From positions 62,001 through 126,000 of the forward strand of contig DGQT01000042.1 of NCBI GenBank assembly GCA_002390845.1: 64,000 nt of DNA, in the 5' to 3' direction. Made by a program: the position numbers and the translations under genes. Numbering within the stretch: position 1 is the stretch's first letter; each line of letters opens with the position of its first letter. Under the pieces are notes generated by a model. The model was not told the origin of the DNA and searched no databases. It saw only the letters and a list, made by a program, of their open reading frames with translations. Shown here one piece after another: positions 9,937-18,224 of this stretch. This stretch comes from Chitinophagaceae bacterium UBA4407 (GTDB lineage: Bacteria > Bacteroidota > Bacteroidia > Chitinophagales > Chitinophagaceae).

Positions 9937-10095
9937 ATGAATACAGCAACACAAAGCCAGGATACTAAATCGCAACACGCCCTGGTAGATGAAAATGGAG
10001 AGCTGAATCTACTGTTACAGGAAGCGTATATTACACCTGAAGGTTTGGAAAATGATTATACTAATTATTCCCATTTATTTTTTGATCTTAGCTAA
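9937..10095 (+). CDS. Orphan 52-residue ORF of unknown function
   Basis: An ATG-initiated frame of 52 codons beginning MNTATQSQDTKSQH and ending SHLFFDLS. It is acidic and hydrophilic with no signal peptide, no cysteine and no membrane segment. It lies alone in a 500-bp gap, downstream of a tandem 21-nt repeat and upstream of a gamma-core repeat. Support is limited to an open frame with an ATG and an isolated position. It may be a small regulatory or leader peptide, or chance. Confidence 0.35.
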   Translation: MNTATQSQDTKSQHALVDENGELNLLLQEAYITPEGLENDYTNYSHLFFDLS

Positions 10096-10189
10096 GTCTT
10101 TAATAAATCCGCCAATCCCTGGGGTGTAAAATTTATGCAGTAAAAGAGTTTGCGATCCTGAATTTATTTACAGCAGACTGCCGCTCTTC

Positions 10190-10276
10190 GCTTAAATGCT
10201 GCCATGTAAACGGAACTGTGAACCGAGCGTGGCAACAAAAGCTTAATAGTATTGTTGCTGCCTGCCTAAAAAAAAT
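10190..10276 (+). repeat. Dispersed palindromic repeat, gamma-core right arm
   Basis: CGCTTAAATGCTGCCATG, then GAACTGTGAACCGAGCGTGG, CAACAAAAGCTTAATAG and the end GCCTGCCTAAAAAAAA, which stops just short of the kinase stop codon. Confidence 0.85.
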
Positions 10277-10293
10277 GCCGCTTAAGTATTTGT

Positions 10294-13200
10294 TTAAAGT
10301 TGTGCCAGCGGCACAGATACAAAAAATACGGAACCTTCATTTTCTTTTGTCTCGAACCATATATGGCCATTGGCTTTTTCTGCAATGCCTTTACAAATGG
10401 CAAGCCCAAGGCCTGTTCCGGAAGATTTGGTAGTAAAGTTGGGGGTGAAAATTTTTGACTGCATGTTTTTGGGAATGCCACCACCATTATCTTGTATGGA
10501 TATAATGACTTCTTTTTGTTTTAACCGCTGGCGTATGGTAATGAAGGCTGTTTCTTCGGTTGAGTAAGCTTCTATGGCATTTTTAATAAGATTGGTGAAC
10601 AGGCGGTTCATTTGTATTTTATCTGCTTTAATAAAGTAACTTCCTTCTTCTTTTTTCCAAATAATGTTAATGCGTTCATCGGCACTGAACAGCCGGATAA
10701 TAGATTCAATGGTGTCGGACAGTTCGAATACTTCTTCGTTTACGTTTGCTATATTGGCAAACTGCGAAAAATCGCCTGCTATTTTTGATAACTGATCTAT
10801 CTGTTCAATAAGTGTAACGGCCACCTGCTTTGAGAGTTGTTTTACATTGGGCGAATTATTGTCAATTGCTTTTTCAAGGTATTGAATACTGAGCTTCATG
10901 GGTGTTAGCGGGTTCTTTATTTCATGCGCTACCTGGCGCGCCATTTCGCGCCATGCACCTTCGCGTTCGCTTCTGGCCAGGGCATTGGCGCTTTCTACAA
11001 GTTTATTTACCATTTTATTGTATTCGGCTATCAGCTCGCCAAGTTCATCATCACGTTTCCATTCTATGGGTTCATTAACAGAACCAAAACTGATGGCTTT
11101 CATTTTATCAGCAATCAATGTAAATGAGGAAGTAATACGGCTGGTTACCCAAATGGCAATTGCACCTGCCATAATAAAAATGAGGGCATTAAGATTAATA
11201 ACCGTTATAAGGAAGTTTGAAATTTCCTGGCTTAATTCGTTTTCTGAATTAATAAATGGTACATTAAGATATGCGAGTGTTGCGCCATCTGCACCTTTTA
11301 CAGGCACGTAAATATTAAGATATGAAAAATCTACCAGGGTTTCCTTTTGAATAAATTGGGTACTTCGTTTGTAATGCATTTCGTTAAAAGCAACGGCATT
11401 CATTTTTTGACTGAGTATTTTATTGTCGTAAAGATATGGTTGCGAGGACACCTGTAGGTTTCCGCTAAGGTCGAAAAAATTTATATCAGTATTGTGTGTT
11501 TGGGCAATTTGGATAATGCTTTTTTCGAGTTCCAGCTTTAGGTCAATGTTGGTTAGATTAAATATGTCACTGTAAACTACCCGGTTTTTTATCAGGTTTT
11601 CAATTTCATTTTCCATGATCTGGGCATTGCTTCTTAATTTTTCATCATTGCTGTTATTAAACCTGTAAATAAAAAACGAAATTGTAGTAATACCAATTAT
11701 AATAAATGATAAGATCGTTACCATTACAATGATAGCCTGGATTTGGGTACGGATATTAAAGCGGAAAATTTTCTTTATTTCAGGCCATCGGAACCGTGTT
11801 TTAAAAATGAGGCTGCCAAAATGCTGAATTAAACTAAGGATGATGAACAGGCCGAATATATAAGCAAAAAAGGTAATTGATTCTTCAAACCAATTATCTT
11901 TTTTGGGAACCATAATTACTTTATTGCTGCTGCTGTTGTACCATAGTTCGCTGTACCCATCTTTTTTAATGAAATATGATTCAAATCTTGGTACATCTTT
12001 TTTGGAGATGGTATCGGTAAAGTTGTAGTTCCCCACTTTTTTTACAAGATTAAATTTGTCGTAAACTGCATAAGCGTAGTTATAGGCAGGAAACTTATTA
12101 CTATTCAGCAGTTGCCTGAAAAGTTCAGGAGTCAGATCATCTTTTTTGTATGCTTTTGGCCTTATCAGCAGGAAAGCATAACCTTCTAATGATTCCCCTT
12201 CGGGTTTAACTTCTTTTTCGTAGATGTAACTAAATTGGTCGAACGCATCTTCGTAATAAAAAAGATTATTTTTATTGCCTGTGGGAAGCCCCTGGTTTGT
12301 AATAATTGCTTTTATTTCGTTGTAAGAGGTTGGGTCTTCATTATAAAGCGGCTTTTGGCTGCTGTCGAAAGTATAAATACGGGTATAAAAATTATTTTGA
12401 TAACCCGGCAAATTCGAATTAATAAAACTATTTTTCAGTGCTTTATTTTGAGCAGCATTATAAAATCCGTTAAAGCTTTCTCCTGAAAAAAAACCAGAAA
12501 ATTTGTCCACTGCCATATTTATTGTGGTTTCATTTCCAGGATCAGAAAATATGCTGATCTTATCTGCAAAGTTTTTCCTTTTAACTTCTTCGAGTACTTT
12601 ATTCTGGAATATTAAAAGTGCCGTTACAGAAGCCATCAGAAATATGCTCCAAGGCATAAACCATGCGGAGTTGTAAAAAGATAAAGCAGCTTCATTTTTT
12701 CTAAATGCCAGAAAAGCATAGAAAACGATTAACCATGCAATGAGTGCAAAATTTAAAGTAATGCTGTTATTGGCAGGGATATTTAAACTCAGAAACAAAA
12801 GTGCGAAACTTATCAGGATCATTATTCTCCAATACATATTAAAAGGCAATAACAGAGAAACCTTCACCAATAATTGTGAGATATAAAAAAAGCTGAGTAA
12901 AAGAAAACAGATTATTAAAAAGCTTACCAACGTATTTCCGTTAAGGGAAAAGAAATTTGTTACATCAAATGATAATTTTTCTGAGGAATCTATAATAAGA
13001 CTGCTAATATAGCCTGCCATACCTATTGTAAAAAGGGGCATAATTAAAAGAGCCGCAGCACCGATTACCTTTTTCAACCGCTCATCCCGCAAAAAACCTT
13101 TGAAGTTTAAACGATGGTAATTGAATTTTATAAAACTAACCAGCCAGGAAAATAAAATGGTATTTATCAGCAGGTCTCCGAGTGATTTATTAAAGCTGCT

Positions 13201-14055
13201 TGATGCATAAACAATTGAATCAAACAAATCCAGCTTGCTGTAGTCAAAAGGAAAATGGAAAAAATAACTCAGTGTACGTGCCGCAGCTATTATTGTAAAA
13301 AGAAACAGAAAACCAGGGAAAAAGCCATTTTGTTCTGCCAGTTCTTTTGCCAAAACATTTACAAATACCATTAGTATGAGTATGGCTGCAAACCTTAATA
13401 TTATAGAGGGTATCTCCGGCTGATCGAATAATGCTGCTTCTTTTTTCTGAATATAAAAAAGTTGCTTTCCCGCAGTATTTGTTACAGGGGTGCCATTACC
13501 TTCTATTGATATCTGGTAGTTTTTTTCTAACTCAGGGTATTTTTCAAACCTGCTCTGGAACTGTTTTTTTTCTATTTCATATTGCCAGTGTACAGGTATC
13601 ATGCCCAGTACAAGGTAATCCTTGTTGTTTTTTCTTACAGTTCTCTTTAATAAAACAAAATAACTCTTTTGATAAGTAACTGCATATTCACCGTCTGGCT
13701 TTTCAAGATCTTCGGCGTTTACTGCCATCGTGTTGGTATTCCAATATAATTGTACAAGGTGCCCCCGGTCATTTAAGGCATAAGTAAAAATGCCCATATC
13801 TTCTTCGCAGAGCCTTATTTTAACATCAGAGCCTCTGTCGCTGATAATACTTTTTACCAGCGATGTATCAGCAATAAGTGTATTGAAGTGTTTTTCTTTA
13901 GCCTCAATGTATTGCTTAAGTACTTTTGAAACCTTACCCTGGTTTGAATCGTATGAAAAATAATTGGTGAATAAAAACGAAAGCGTGTACAGCCATGCTG
14001 CAATAATAAAAAGATACCCATGCCGGTAGGCAGATTTTTTTAAAATACTGATCAA
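10294..14055 (-). CDS. Large multi-pass sensor histidine kinase (NtrY-like layout)
   Basis: 1,253 residues. The N-terminal half holds many membrane helices (first at about residues 14-34, then a cluster at about 215-480), and a long periplasmic-type domain precedes another helix pair near 785-815. A HAMP region follows (ITSSFTLIADKMKAIS). The dimerisation box has AHEIKNPLTPMKLS with the phospho-His near residue 1044, then an ATPase domain with N box (NRLFTNLIKNAIEA), G1 (DNGGGIP) and G2 (GTGLGLAICKGI). No receiver domain and no adjacent response regulator. The TTG start overlaps the mazG stop by 4 nt (TTGA), so translation is probably coupled to mazG. Signal and target are unknown. Its stop is about 17 bp from a gamma repeat. 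Confidence 0.92.
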   Translation of the reverse strand: MISILKKSAYRHGYLFIIAAWLYTLSFLFTNYFSYDSNQGKVSKVLKQYIEAKEKHFNTLIADTSLVKSIISDRGSDVKIRLCEEDMGIFTYALNDRGHLVQLYWNTNTMAVNAEDLEKPDGEYAVTYQKSYFVLLKRTVRKNNKDYLVLGMIPVHWQYEIEKKQFQSRFEKYPELEKNYQISIEGNGTPVTNTAGKQLFYIQKKEAALFDQPEIPSIILRFAAILILMVFVNVLAKELAEQNGFFPGFLFLFTIIAAARTLSYFFHFPFDYSKLDLFDSIVYASSSFNKSLGDLLINTILFSWLVSFIKFNYHRLNFKGFLRDERLKKVIGAAALLIMPLFTIGMAGYISSLIIDSSEKLSFDVTNFFSLNGNTLVSFLIICFLLLSFFYISQLLVKVSLLLPFNMYWRIMILISFALLFLSLNIPANNSITLNFALIAWLIVFYAFLAFRKNEAALSFYNSAWFMPWSIFLMASVTALLIFQNKVLEEVKRKNFADKISIFSDPGNETTINMAVDKFSGFFSGESFNGFYNAAQNKALKNSFINSNLPGYQNNFYTRIYTFDSSQKPLYNEDPTSYNEIKAIITNQGLPTGNKNNLFYYEDAFDQFSYIYEKEVKPEGESLEGYAFLLIRPKAYKKDDLTPELFRQLLNSNKFPAYNYAYAVYDKFNLVKKVGNYNFTDTISKKDVPRFESYFIKKDGYSELWYNSSSNKVIMVPKKDNWFEESITFFAYIFGLFIILSLIQHFGSLIFKTRFRWPEIKKIFRFNIRTQIQAIIVMVTILSFIIIGITTISFFIYRFNNSNDEKLRSNAQIMENEIENLIKNRVVYSDIFNLTNIDLKLELEKSIIQIAQTHNTDINFFDLSGNLQVSSQPYLYDNKILSQKMNAVAFNEMHYKRSTQFIQKETLVDFSYLNIYVPVKGADGATLAYLNVPFINSENELSQEISNFLITVINLNALIFIMAGAIAIWVTSRITSSFTLIADKMKAISFGSVNEPIEWKRDDELGELIAEYNKMVNKLVESANALARSEREGAWREMARQVAHEIKNPLTPMKLSIQYLEKAIDNNSPNVKQLSKQVAVTLIEQIDQLSKIAGDFSQFANIANVNEEVFELSDTIESIIRLFSADERINIIWKKEEGSYFIKADKIQMNRLFTNLIKNAIEAYSTEETAFITIRQRLKQKEVIISIQDNGGGIPKNMQSKIFTPNFTTKSSGTGLGLAICKGIAEKANGHIWFETKENEGSVFFVSVPLAQL

Positions 14056-14828
14056 GGGGTTTTGTTTTCTTTTTTAATACGGTTCCATAGAGTATCCATT
14101 TCTTCAAGCGTCATTTGAGACAGCTTTTTATTATTTACTGCTGCTGCCGCCTCCATTTGTAAAAAGCGCCTTGTAAATTTCTTATTCACTTTCTCTAAAG
14201 CAGTTTCGGCATCAACCTGCAAAAACCGTGCATAGTTTATAAGGCTAAACAATACATCACCGAATTCTTCTTCTATATTTTCAGGGTTGTTTTCAGCAAC
14301 AGCTTCTTTAAGTTCACCAATTTCTTCTTCTACTTTTTTCCACACATCTTCTTTGTTGTGCCATTCAAAACCAACCTGTTTTACTTTTTCCTGTATACGT
14401 GTTGCTTTTACAACAGCAGGTAAAGAAACAGGTACACCATCTAAAACAGATTTTTTTCCTTCCCGCATTTTTATCGTTTCCCAGTTTCTTTTTACATCTT
14501 CTTCATCATTCACTTTTGTATCGCCGTAAATATGCGGGTGCCTTACAATCAGTTTATTGCAAACACCTTCAATAACTTCCTCAAGTGTAAACTTCGATTG
14601 TTCGCTGGCAATCTTTGCGTAAAAAATAATGTGCAACAAAATGTCACCGAGCTCTTCTTTTATATTTGGCCAGTCTTCTTCAATAATTCCATCGGCAAGT
14701 TCGTAGGTTTCCTCTATCGTTAAATGCCTTAGTGTGTGAATGGTTTGCTTCCTGTCCCAAGGGCATTTTTCACGCAGTTCATCCATTATTCCTACAAGCT
14801 TTTCAAAAGCCGCATTCGCATTTTTCAT
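14052..14828 (-). CDS. mazG: Nucleoside triphosphate pyrophosphohydrolase MazG
   Basis: 258 residues from the ATG at 14828; an in-frame TTG further up adds 13 unlikely residues. Two tandem MazG domains are seen: the first with KCPWDRKQTI, EETYELADGI and EELGDILLHI, the second with EVEEEIGELKEAVAE-type residues and EEFGDVLFSLINYAR. These ExxE...ExxD clusters bind Mg and hydrolyse NTPs to NMP and pyrophosphate, which clears abnormal nucleotides and can lower (p)ppGpp-linked stress signals in other bacteria. Length is usual for the family (about 260). It is upstream of, and overlaps by 4 nt, the histidine kinase gene. Confidence 0.95.
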   Translation of the reverse strand: MKNANAAFEKLVGIMDELREKCPWDRKQTIHTLRHLTIEETYELADGIIEEDWPNIKEELGDILLHIIFYAKIASEQSKFTLEEVIEGVCNKLIVRHPHIYGDTKVNDEEDVKRNWETIKMREGKKSVLDGVPVSLPAVVKATRIQEKVKQVGFEWHNKEDVWKKVEEEIGELKEAVAENNPENIEEEFGDVLFSLINYARFLQVDAETALEKVNKKFTRRFLQMEAAAAVNNKKLSQMTLEEMDTLWNRIKKENKTP

Positions 14829-14867
14829 AATTTTTTTACACCTGCTTTTAATAAAATAATAATACAA

Positions 14868-15038
14868 TTTTTGGTACCCAACATTTGAATATTATGGCAT
14901 CGCCTGTTGTGTCACTCACTTGTACGTTCAGAACAGCGGTCAACAGTTAACGCTCAACAATCGACCGAAGGATCAACAGCACAAGTGTGCGACGCAACTA
15001 AAGCTTCATAAAGAATCCACAGTCCGGCTCAAAAAAAA
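14868..15038. repeat. Inverted pair of dispersed repeat arms, beta left and alpha right
   Basis: Left arm 14868-14925: T-tract, GGTACCCAAC, ATGGCATCGCC, TGTTGTGTCACTCACTTGTAC. Right arm 14979-15038: CACAAGTGTGCGACGCAAC, TAAAGCTTCATAAAG, GTCCGGCTCAAAAAAAA. The arms have different cores, so the pair is a mosaic. The 50-nt centre resembles the reverse complement of the centre at 45052-45104 (shared GAACAGCGGTC and ATCGACCGA/GTCGACCGA). Confidence 0.9.
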
Positions 15039-15138
15039 CATATTGCTTCCTGCTAAAATTTAGCTAAAAATACTGAACTCCATCTATGCGGCAATACATA
15101 CTTTACAATATGTTTCACCGTTAATAGCACACACAGTT

Positions 15139-15146
15139 TACTTTTG
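15139..15146 (+). promoter_or_regulatory. Bacteroidota -7 promoter box
   Basis: TACTTTTG, an exact match to TAnnTTTG, 18 bp before the start of the next gene. Confidence 0.55.
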
Positions 15147-15163
15147 CGCAAAATTATTTCCTG

Positions 15164-15988
15164 ATGAAATCACTGATCTTTTTTGTTTTACTTGCCACCT
15201 TTGCCAATATCGGTTACAGTCAGCATTACTATAATGATATTATTACCACACAGCAAACCAACCGCCAGTACAATCTTTTAAAGGCCGGCCATATACAGCA
15301 GGTGAGTGCAAAAAGTTATGAGGGAAACGGTGAGCCTTCAGAAAATTTTGTGCTGGAACAAACCATAACCGGTAATGGCGCTTCTATTACAACAACTGCC
15401 GAATATCCATCAACGGGAAAATCAGTATCTCTGTCGCTGTACACAAACGGAAAGATTGCAAAAACAACCGACAGTACAGAAAATATAAAAAGTGTTACCG
15501 TTTACTCATACAATGGCGATAATCTTGTTTTAATAGATACGCATACAGAAGATGGTTTTATGAACAATGCTTCACAGGAAATACACCAGTGGATTTATGA
15601 AAATAACCAGCCTGTAAAAATGTTACAGATAAAAAATAATGCCGATACAACTGTAATTGATTTTATAAAAGACGAGCAGGGTAATATTGCAGAAGAACAT
15701 TGGAAGAAAAAAGGAAGAACCATAGAAAAGTATTTTTATTATTACAATGAGCAAAAACACCTTACCGATATTGTGCGCTATAACATAAAAGCACAACGCC
15801 TGCTGCCTGATTATTTATTCGAATACGATACTGCCGGAACATTAACACAACTAACACAGGTGCCTCAGGGCTCTGCTGATTATTTGGTGTGGCATTACAT
15901 TTACCTGCCCAATGGGTTAAAGCAAAAAGAACTTTGCTACAATAAGCAAAAACAACCGGTAGGCCGGATAGAATACAGCTACCGTTAA
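15164..15988 (+). CDS. Secreted protein of unknown function with YD-like repeats
   Basis: 274 residues with a clear Sec signal peptide (residues 1-19, ending GYSQ). The body is rich in tyrosine and polar residues and has a repeating pattern (YSYNGDNL, WIYENNQPV, YFYYYNEQKHL, FEYDTAGTL, YIYLPNGL) reminiscent of YD/RHS-type or other beta-repeat periplasmic proteins of Bacteroidota. No catalytic motif is visible. It is followed 16 bp later by a small membrane protein gene on the same strand, so the two are probably co-transcribed. Confidence 0.75.
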   Translation: MKSLIFFVLLATFANIGYSQHYYNDIITTQQTNRQYNLLKAGHIQQVSAKSYEGNGEPSENFVLEQTITGNGASITTTAEYPSTGKSVSLSLYTNGKIAKTTDSTENIKSVTVYSYNGDNLVLIDTHTEDGFMNNASQEIHQWIYENNQPVKMLQIKNNADTTVIDFIKDEQGNIAEEHWKKKGRTIEKYFYYYNEQKHLTDIVRYNIKAQRLLPDYLFEYDTAGTLTQLTQVPQGSADYLVWHYIYLPNGLKQKELCYNKQKQPVGRIEYSYR

Positions 15989-16004
15989 ATTACATTCTTG
16001 CGTT

Positions 16005-16310
16005 ATGAAAATGAACAACCGGCAGAACAAGACCATCGCAGAACATATTTTTAATGGTGCAACTACCATGGCGGGTGTTTGTGTAACCATTATTGCATTG
16101 TTTCGTGTTATGAAAATGGGCATCAGCACTTATGCCGATGAAGTGCTGGCGGCAGATACCTGTATCTTTATTGCTGCAGCAATGCTTGCTTACATGGCAT
16201 TGCGCAGAGAGAAATACAGCACCATAGAAAACATTGCCGATATACTCTTCTTCCTCGGTATGGGAATTATGATGGTCGTTGGCATCCTGATTGTTTACAG
16301 CACCTACTAA
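16005..16310 (+). CDS. Small three-helix membrane protein
   Basis: 101 residues with three hydrophobic segments at about 18-35, 46-64 and 78-98, separated by short polar loops (MGISTYADE, RREKYST). I do not recognise a named family. It shares an operon-like spacing with the secreted protein upstream and is followed immediately by a dispersed repeat arm. Confidence 0.7.
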   Translation: MKMNNRQNKTIAEHIFNGATTMAGVCVTIIALFRVMKMGISTYADEVLAADTCIFIAAAMLAYMALRREKYSTIENIADILFFLGMGIMMVVGILIVYSTY

Positions 16311-16311
16311 T

Positions 16312-16373
16312 TTTTATTGACCGGGCAGAGGTACTTCTATGAAGCTGCTCTTGCGTCGCACTCTTGTGCGTTC
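16312..16373 (-). repeat. Dispersed palindromic repeat, alpha-core left arm
   Basis: T-tract right after the stop codon, GACCGGGCAG, CTATGAAGCTGC, then core TTGCGTCGCACTCTTGTGCG. Downstream CAACAAGCAACAAGCC may be a decayed right arm. Confidence 0.85.
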
Positions 16374-16478
16374 AGGACAATGCGCAACAAGCAACAAGCC
16401 TTCACTTCGAATTTAAAATCGACTCTTAAACTAACAATCTGTAGCTTTTTTCTGATTATTAAATTGTAAAAAAATTAA

Positions 16479-16511
16479 TTAAACGTTTGTTTAATTCAAA
16501 CATTTGTTTAA
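16479..16511 (+). promoter_or_regulatory. TetR-type operator overlapping the regulator's promoter
   Basis: A 33-bp interrupted palindrome: TTAAAC-N3-TGTTT-N5-AAACA-N3-GTTTAA. It covers a promoter-like TTTG (16486-16489) and the start of TAAACTTTG (16509-16517, one base longer than TAnnTTTG), 19 bp apart. Its place suggests autorepression of the TetR gene and of the efflux genes behind it (inference). Confidence 0.6.
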
Positions 16512-16538
16512 ACTTTGCCGCTTTAAAAACATGGAATT

Positions 16539-17156
16539 TTGACGGACAAGAAAGAACATATTGTAAACAGTGCGGTGGAACTCTTTGCAGAGAAGGGTTT
16601 CGAAGGAACCTCCATCAGGGAACTTGCGGCAAAAGCCGAAGTAAATGTTGCGATGGTGAATTACTACTTTGGCTCAAAAGAAAAGCTGTTTGAGGCAATG
16701 GTAGCCCAGAAAGCTGCTTATTCCAGAGGAATGATTGATGAAATCGTGAAAGACAAGACTCTTTCAGATATTGAAAAGATCGACCGCATTATAGATGGAT
16801 TTGTAAACAGGCTTTTTACCAACCGTAAGTTTCACCGGATTATTCATCAGGAACTTATGCTAAGCCAACGTGAAAATTTGCAGCAGGCAATCGTAGATAT
16901 ATTGTATCCTAATTCCTTGGCTGTAAAAACACTAATCGATAGCGCCATAAAAAAAGGTTCATTTAAAAAGGTTGACAGCGCCCTTGTTATTGCAACAGTT
17001 ATTGGTACCATCAACCATGTATTGCTGTCGAAGAAAATGTGTAATAAACTTTTCGGTAAAGAAGACAGCCACGTGCCTTATGAAGATCCAAAATTTATTA
17101 AAAGGGTGGGTGATCATTTAAAAGAAATAATGCACGCATATTTATTAAAAAACTAA
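16539..17156 (+). CDS. TetR/AcrR-family transcriptional repressor of the efflux operon
   Basis: 205 residues from TTG at 16539; the ATG at 16531 is out of frame and stops at once. The N-terminal HTH is typical: IVNSAVELFAEKGFEGTSI, RELAAKAEVNVAMVNYYFG, SKEKLFEAMV (residues about 7-52). The C-terminal ligand domain is variable. A palindrome lies over its promoter. The downstream HlyD gene begins 19 bp after its stop, so it is probably the local regulator of a multidrug efflux system; the inducer is unknown. Confidence 0.92.
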   Translation: MTDKKEHIVNSAVELFAEKGFEGTSIRELAAKAEVNVAMVNYYFGSKEKLFEAMVAQKAAYSRGMIDEIVKDKTLSDIEKIDRIIDGFVNRLFTNRKFHRIIHQELMLSQRENLQQAIVDILYPNSLAVKTLIDSAIKKGSFKKVDSALVIATVIGTINHVLLSKKMCNKLFGKEDSHVPYEDPKFIKRVGDHLKEIMHAYLLKN

Positions 17157-17174
17157 CTCATATAATCTCAGTTT

Positions 17175-18218
17175 ATGGAACAACAGGAAATAAAAAAGAA
17201 AAAATCACCGGTACGCTTTATTGTTATTGCGGTGATATTAATCGTAGGCGGATATTTTGCTTACACTAAAATCTCTTTTGCGCTTACACACGAAACTACT
17301 GATAATGCCCAGGTAGAAACCCAGATAACACCTGTACTGCCCAGAGTTTCTGGGTATGTAAAAACCATAGCGGTAGCAGATTATGATTCTGTAAAAACAG
17401 GCCAGCTGGCTGTAGAGCTTGACGACGATGAACTACAGGCTCAACTACTTCAAATGGAAGCCGATTATAAAGCTGCCGAAGTAGATATTCTTAATGCAAA
17501 AGCTGCATTAAACAATGCATCGGTAAGCCTTAAGGTTAACAGGGGTAATATTACGCTCAGCCAGGTAAAAAAGCAACAGGCAGAAGATGATTATAAACGC
17601 AATCAGAATTTGTTTGCCGACCAGGCCATAACTAAAAAGCAATTAGACGATAGCCGCTATGCGCTGGAAGTTGCCAATCAACAGGTAAACAATAGCAACA
17701 GCGATCTTGGTGCTGCAGACAGCAGGCTGGCAATTCTCCAAACAGCTATACAAAAAACCGAAGCTTCATTGGGTATTAAAAAGGCATCAATAGATCAGCA
17801 AAAATTAAAAATCTCTTACACAAAAATATATGCCCCGCAGTCAGGTAAATTGGGTAAGAAAAATGTAACGGTTGGCCAGTATGTTCAGGCAGGCACACCG
17901 ATGTTTTCTATAGTAAACGACAGTACTTACTGGATCGTTGCCAACTTTAAAGAAACGCAGATCAGGAAATTTTATCCGGGCATGCCTGTGGAAATTGCAT
18001 TGGATGCCTATCCTGATTTAAAATTAGAAGGTTCAATCGAAAGCTTAAGCGATGCCACCGGTGCAAAATTTTCTTTGCTGCCACCCGATAACAGCAGCGG
18101 CAACTTTGTAAAAGTTACCCAGCGTTTACCTGTTAAAATTGCAATTAAAGACATTGCGAAATACAAAGATGTTTTAAGGGCCGGCCTTAGTGCAGAGGTT
18201 ACAATCACTATTAAATAA
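17175..18218 (+). CDS. HlyD/EmrA-family membrane fusion protein
   Basis: 347 residues. One N-terminal membrane helix (residues about 13-33), then the THETTDNAQVE motif typical of EmrA-type adaptors, a split lipoyl domain (VLPRVSGYVKTI ... GKLGKKNVTVGQYVQAG), a coiled-coil hairpin (about 85-200) and a beta-barrel domain (WIVANFKETQIRKFYPGMPV). In this family it bridges an inner-membrane MFS pump and an outer-membrane TolC channel. The EmrB gene begins 6 bp downstream. Confidence 0.95.
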   Translation: MEQQEIKKKKSPVRFIVIAVILIVGGYFAYTKISFALTHETTDNAQVETQITPVLPRVSGYVKTIAVADYDSVKTGQLAVELDDDELQAQLLQMEADYKAAEVDILNAKAALNNASVSLKVNRGNITLSQVKKQQAEDDYKRNQNLFADQAITKKQLDDSRYALEVANQQVNNSNSDLGAADSRLAILQTAIQKTEASLGIKKASIDQQKLKISYTKIYAPQSGKLGKKNVTVGQYVQAGTPMFSIVNDSTYWIVANFKETQIRKFYPGMPVEIALDAYPDLKLEGSIESLSDATGAKFSLLPPDNSSGNFVKVTQRLPVKIAIKDIAKYKDVLRAGLSAEVTITIK

Positions 18219-18224
18219 GCTGGT

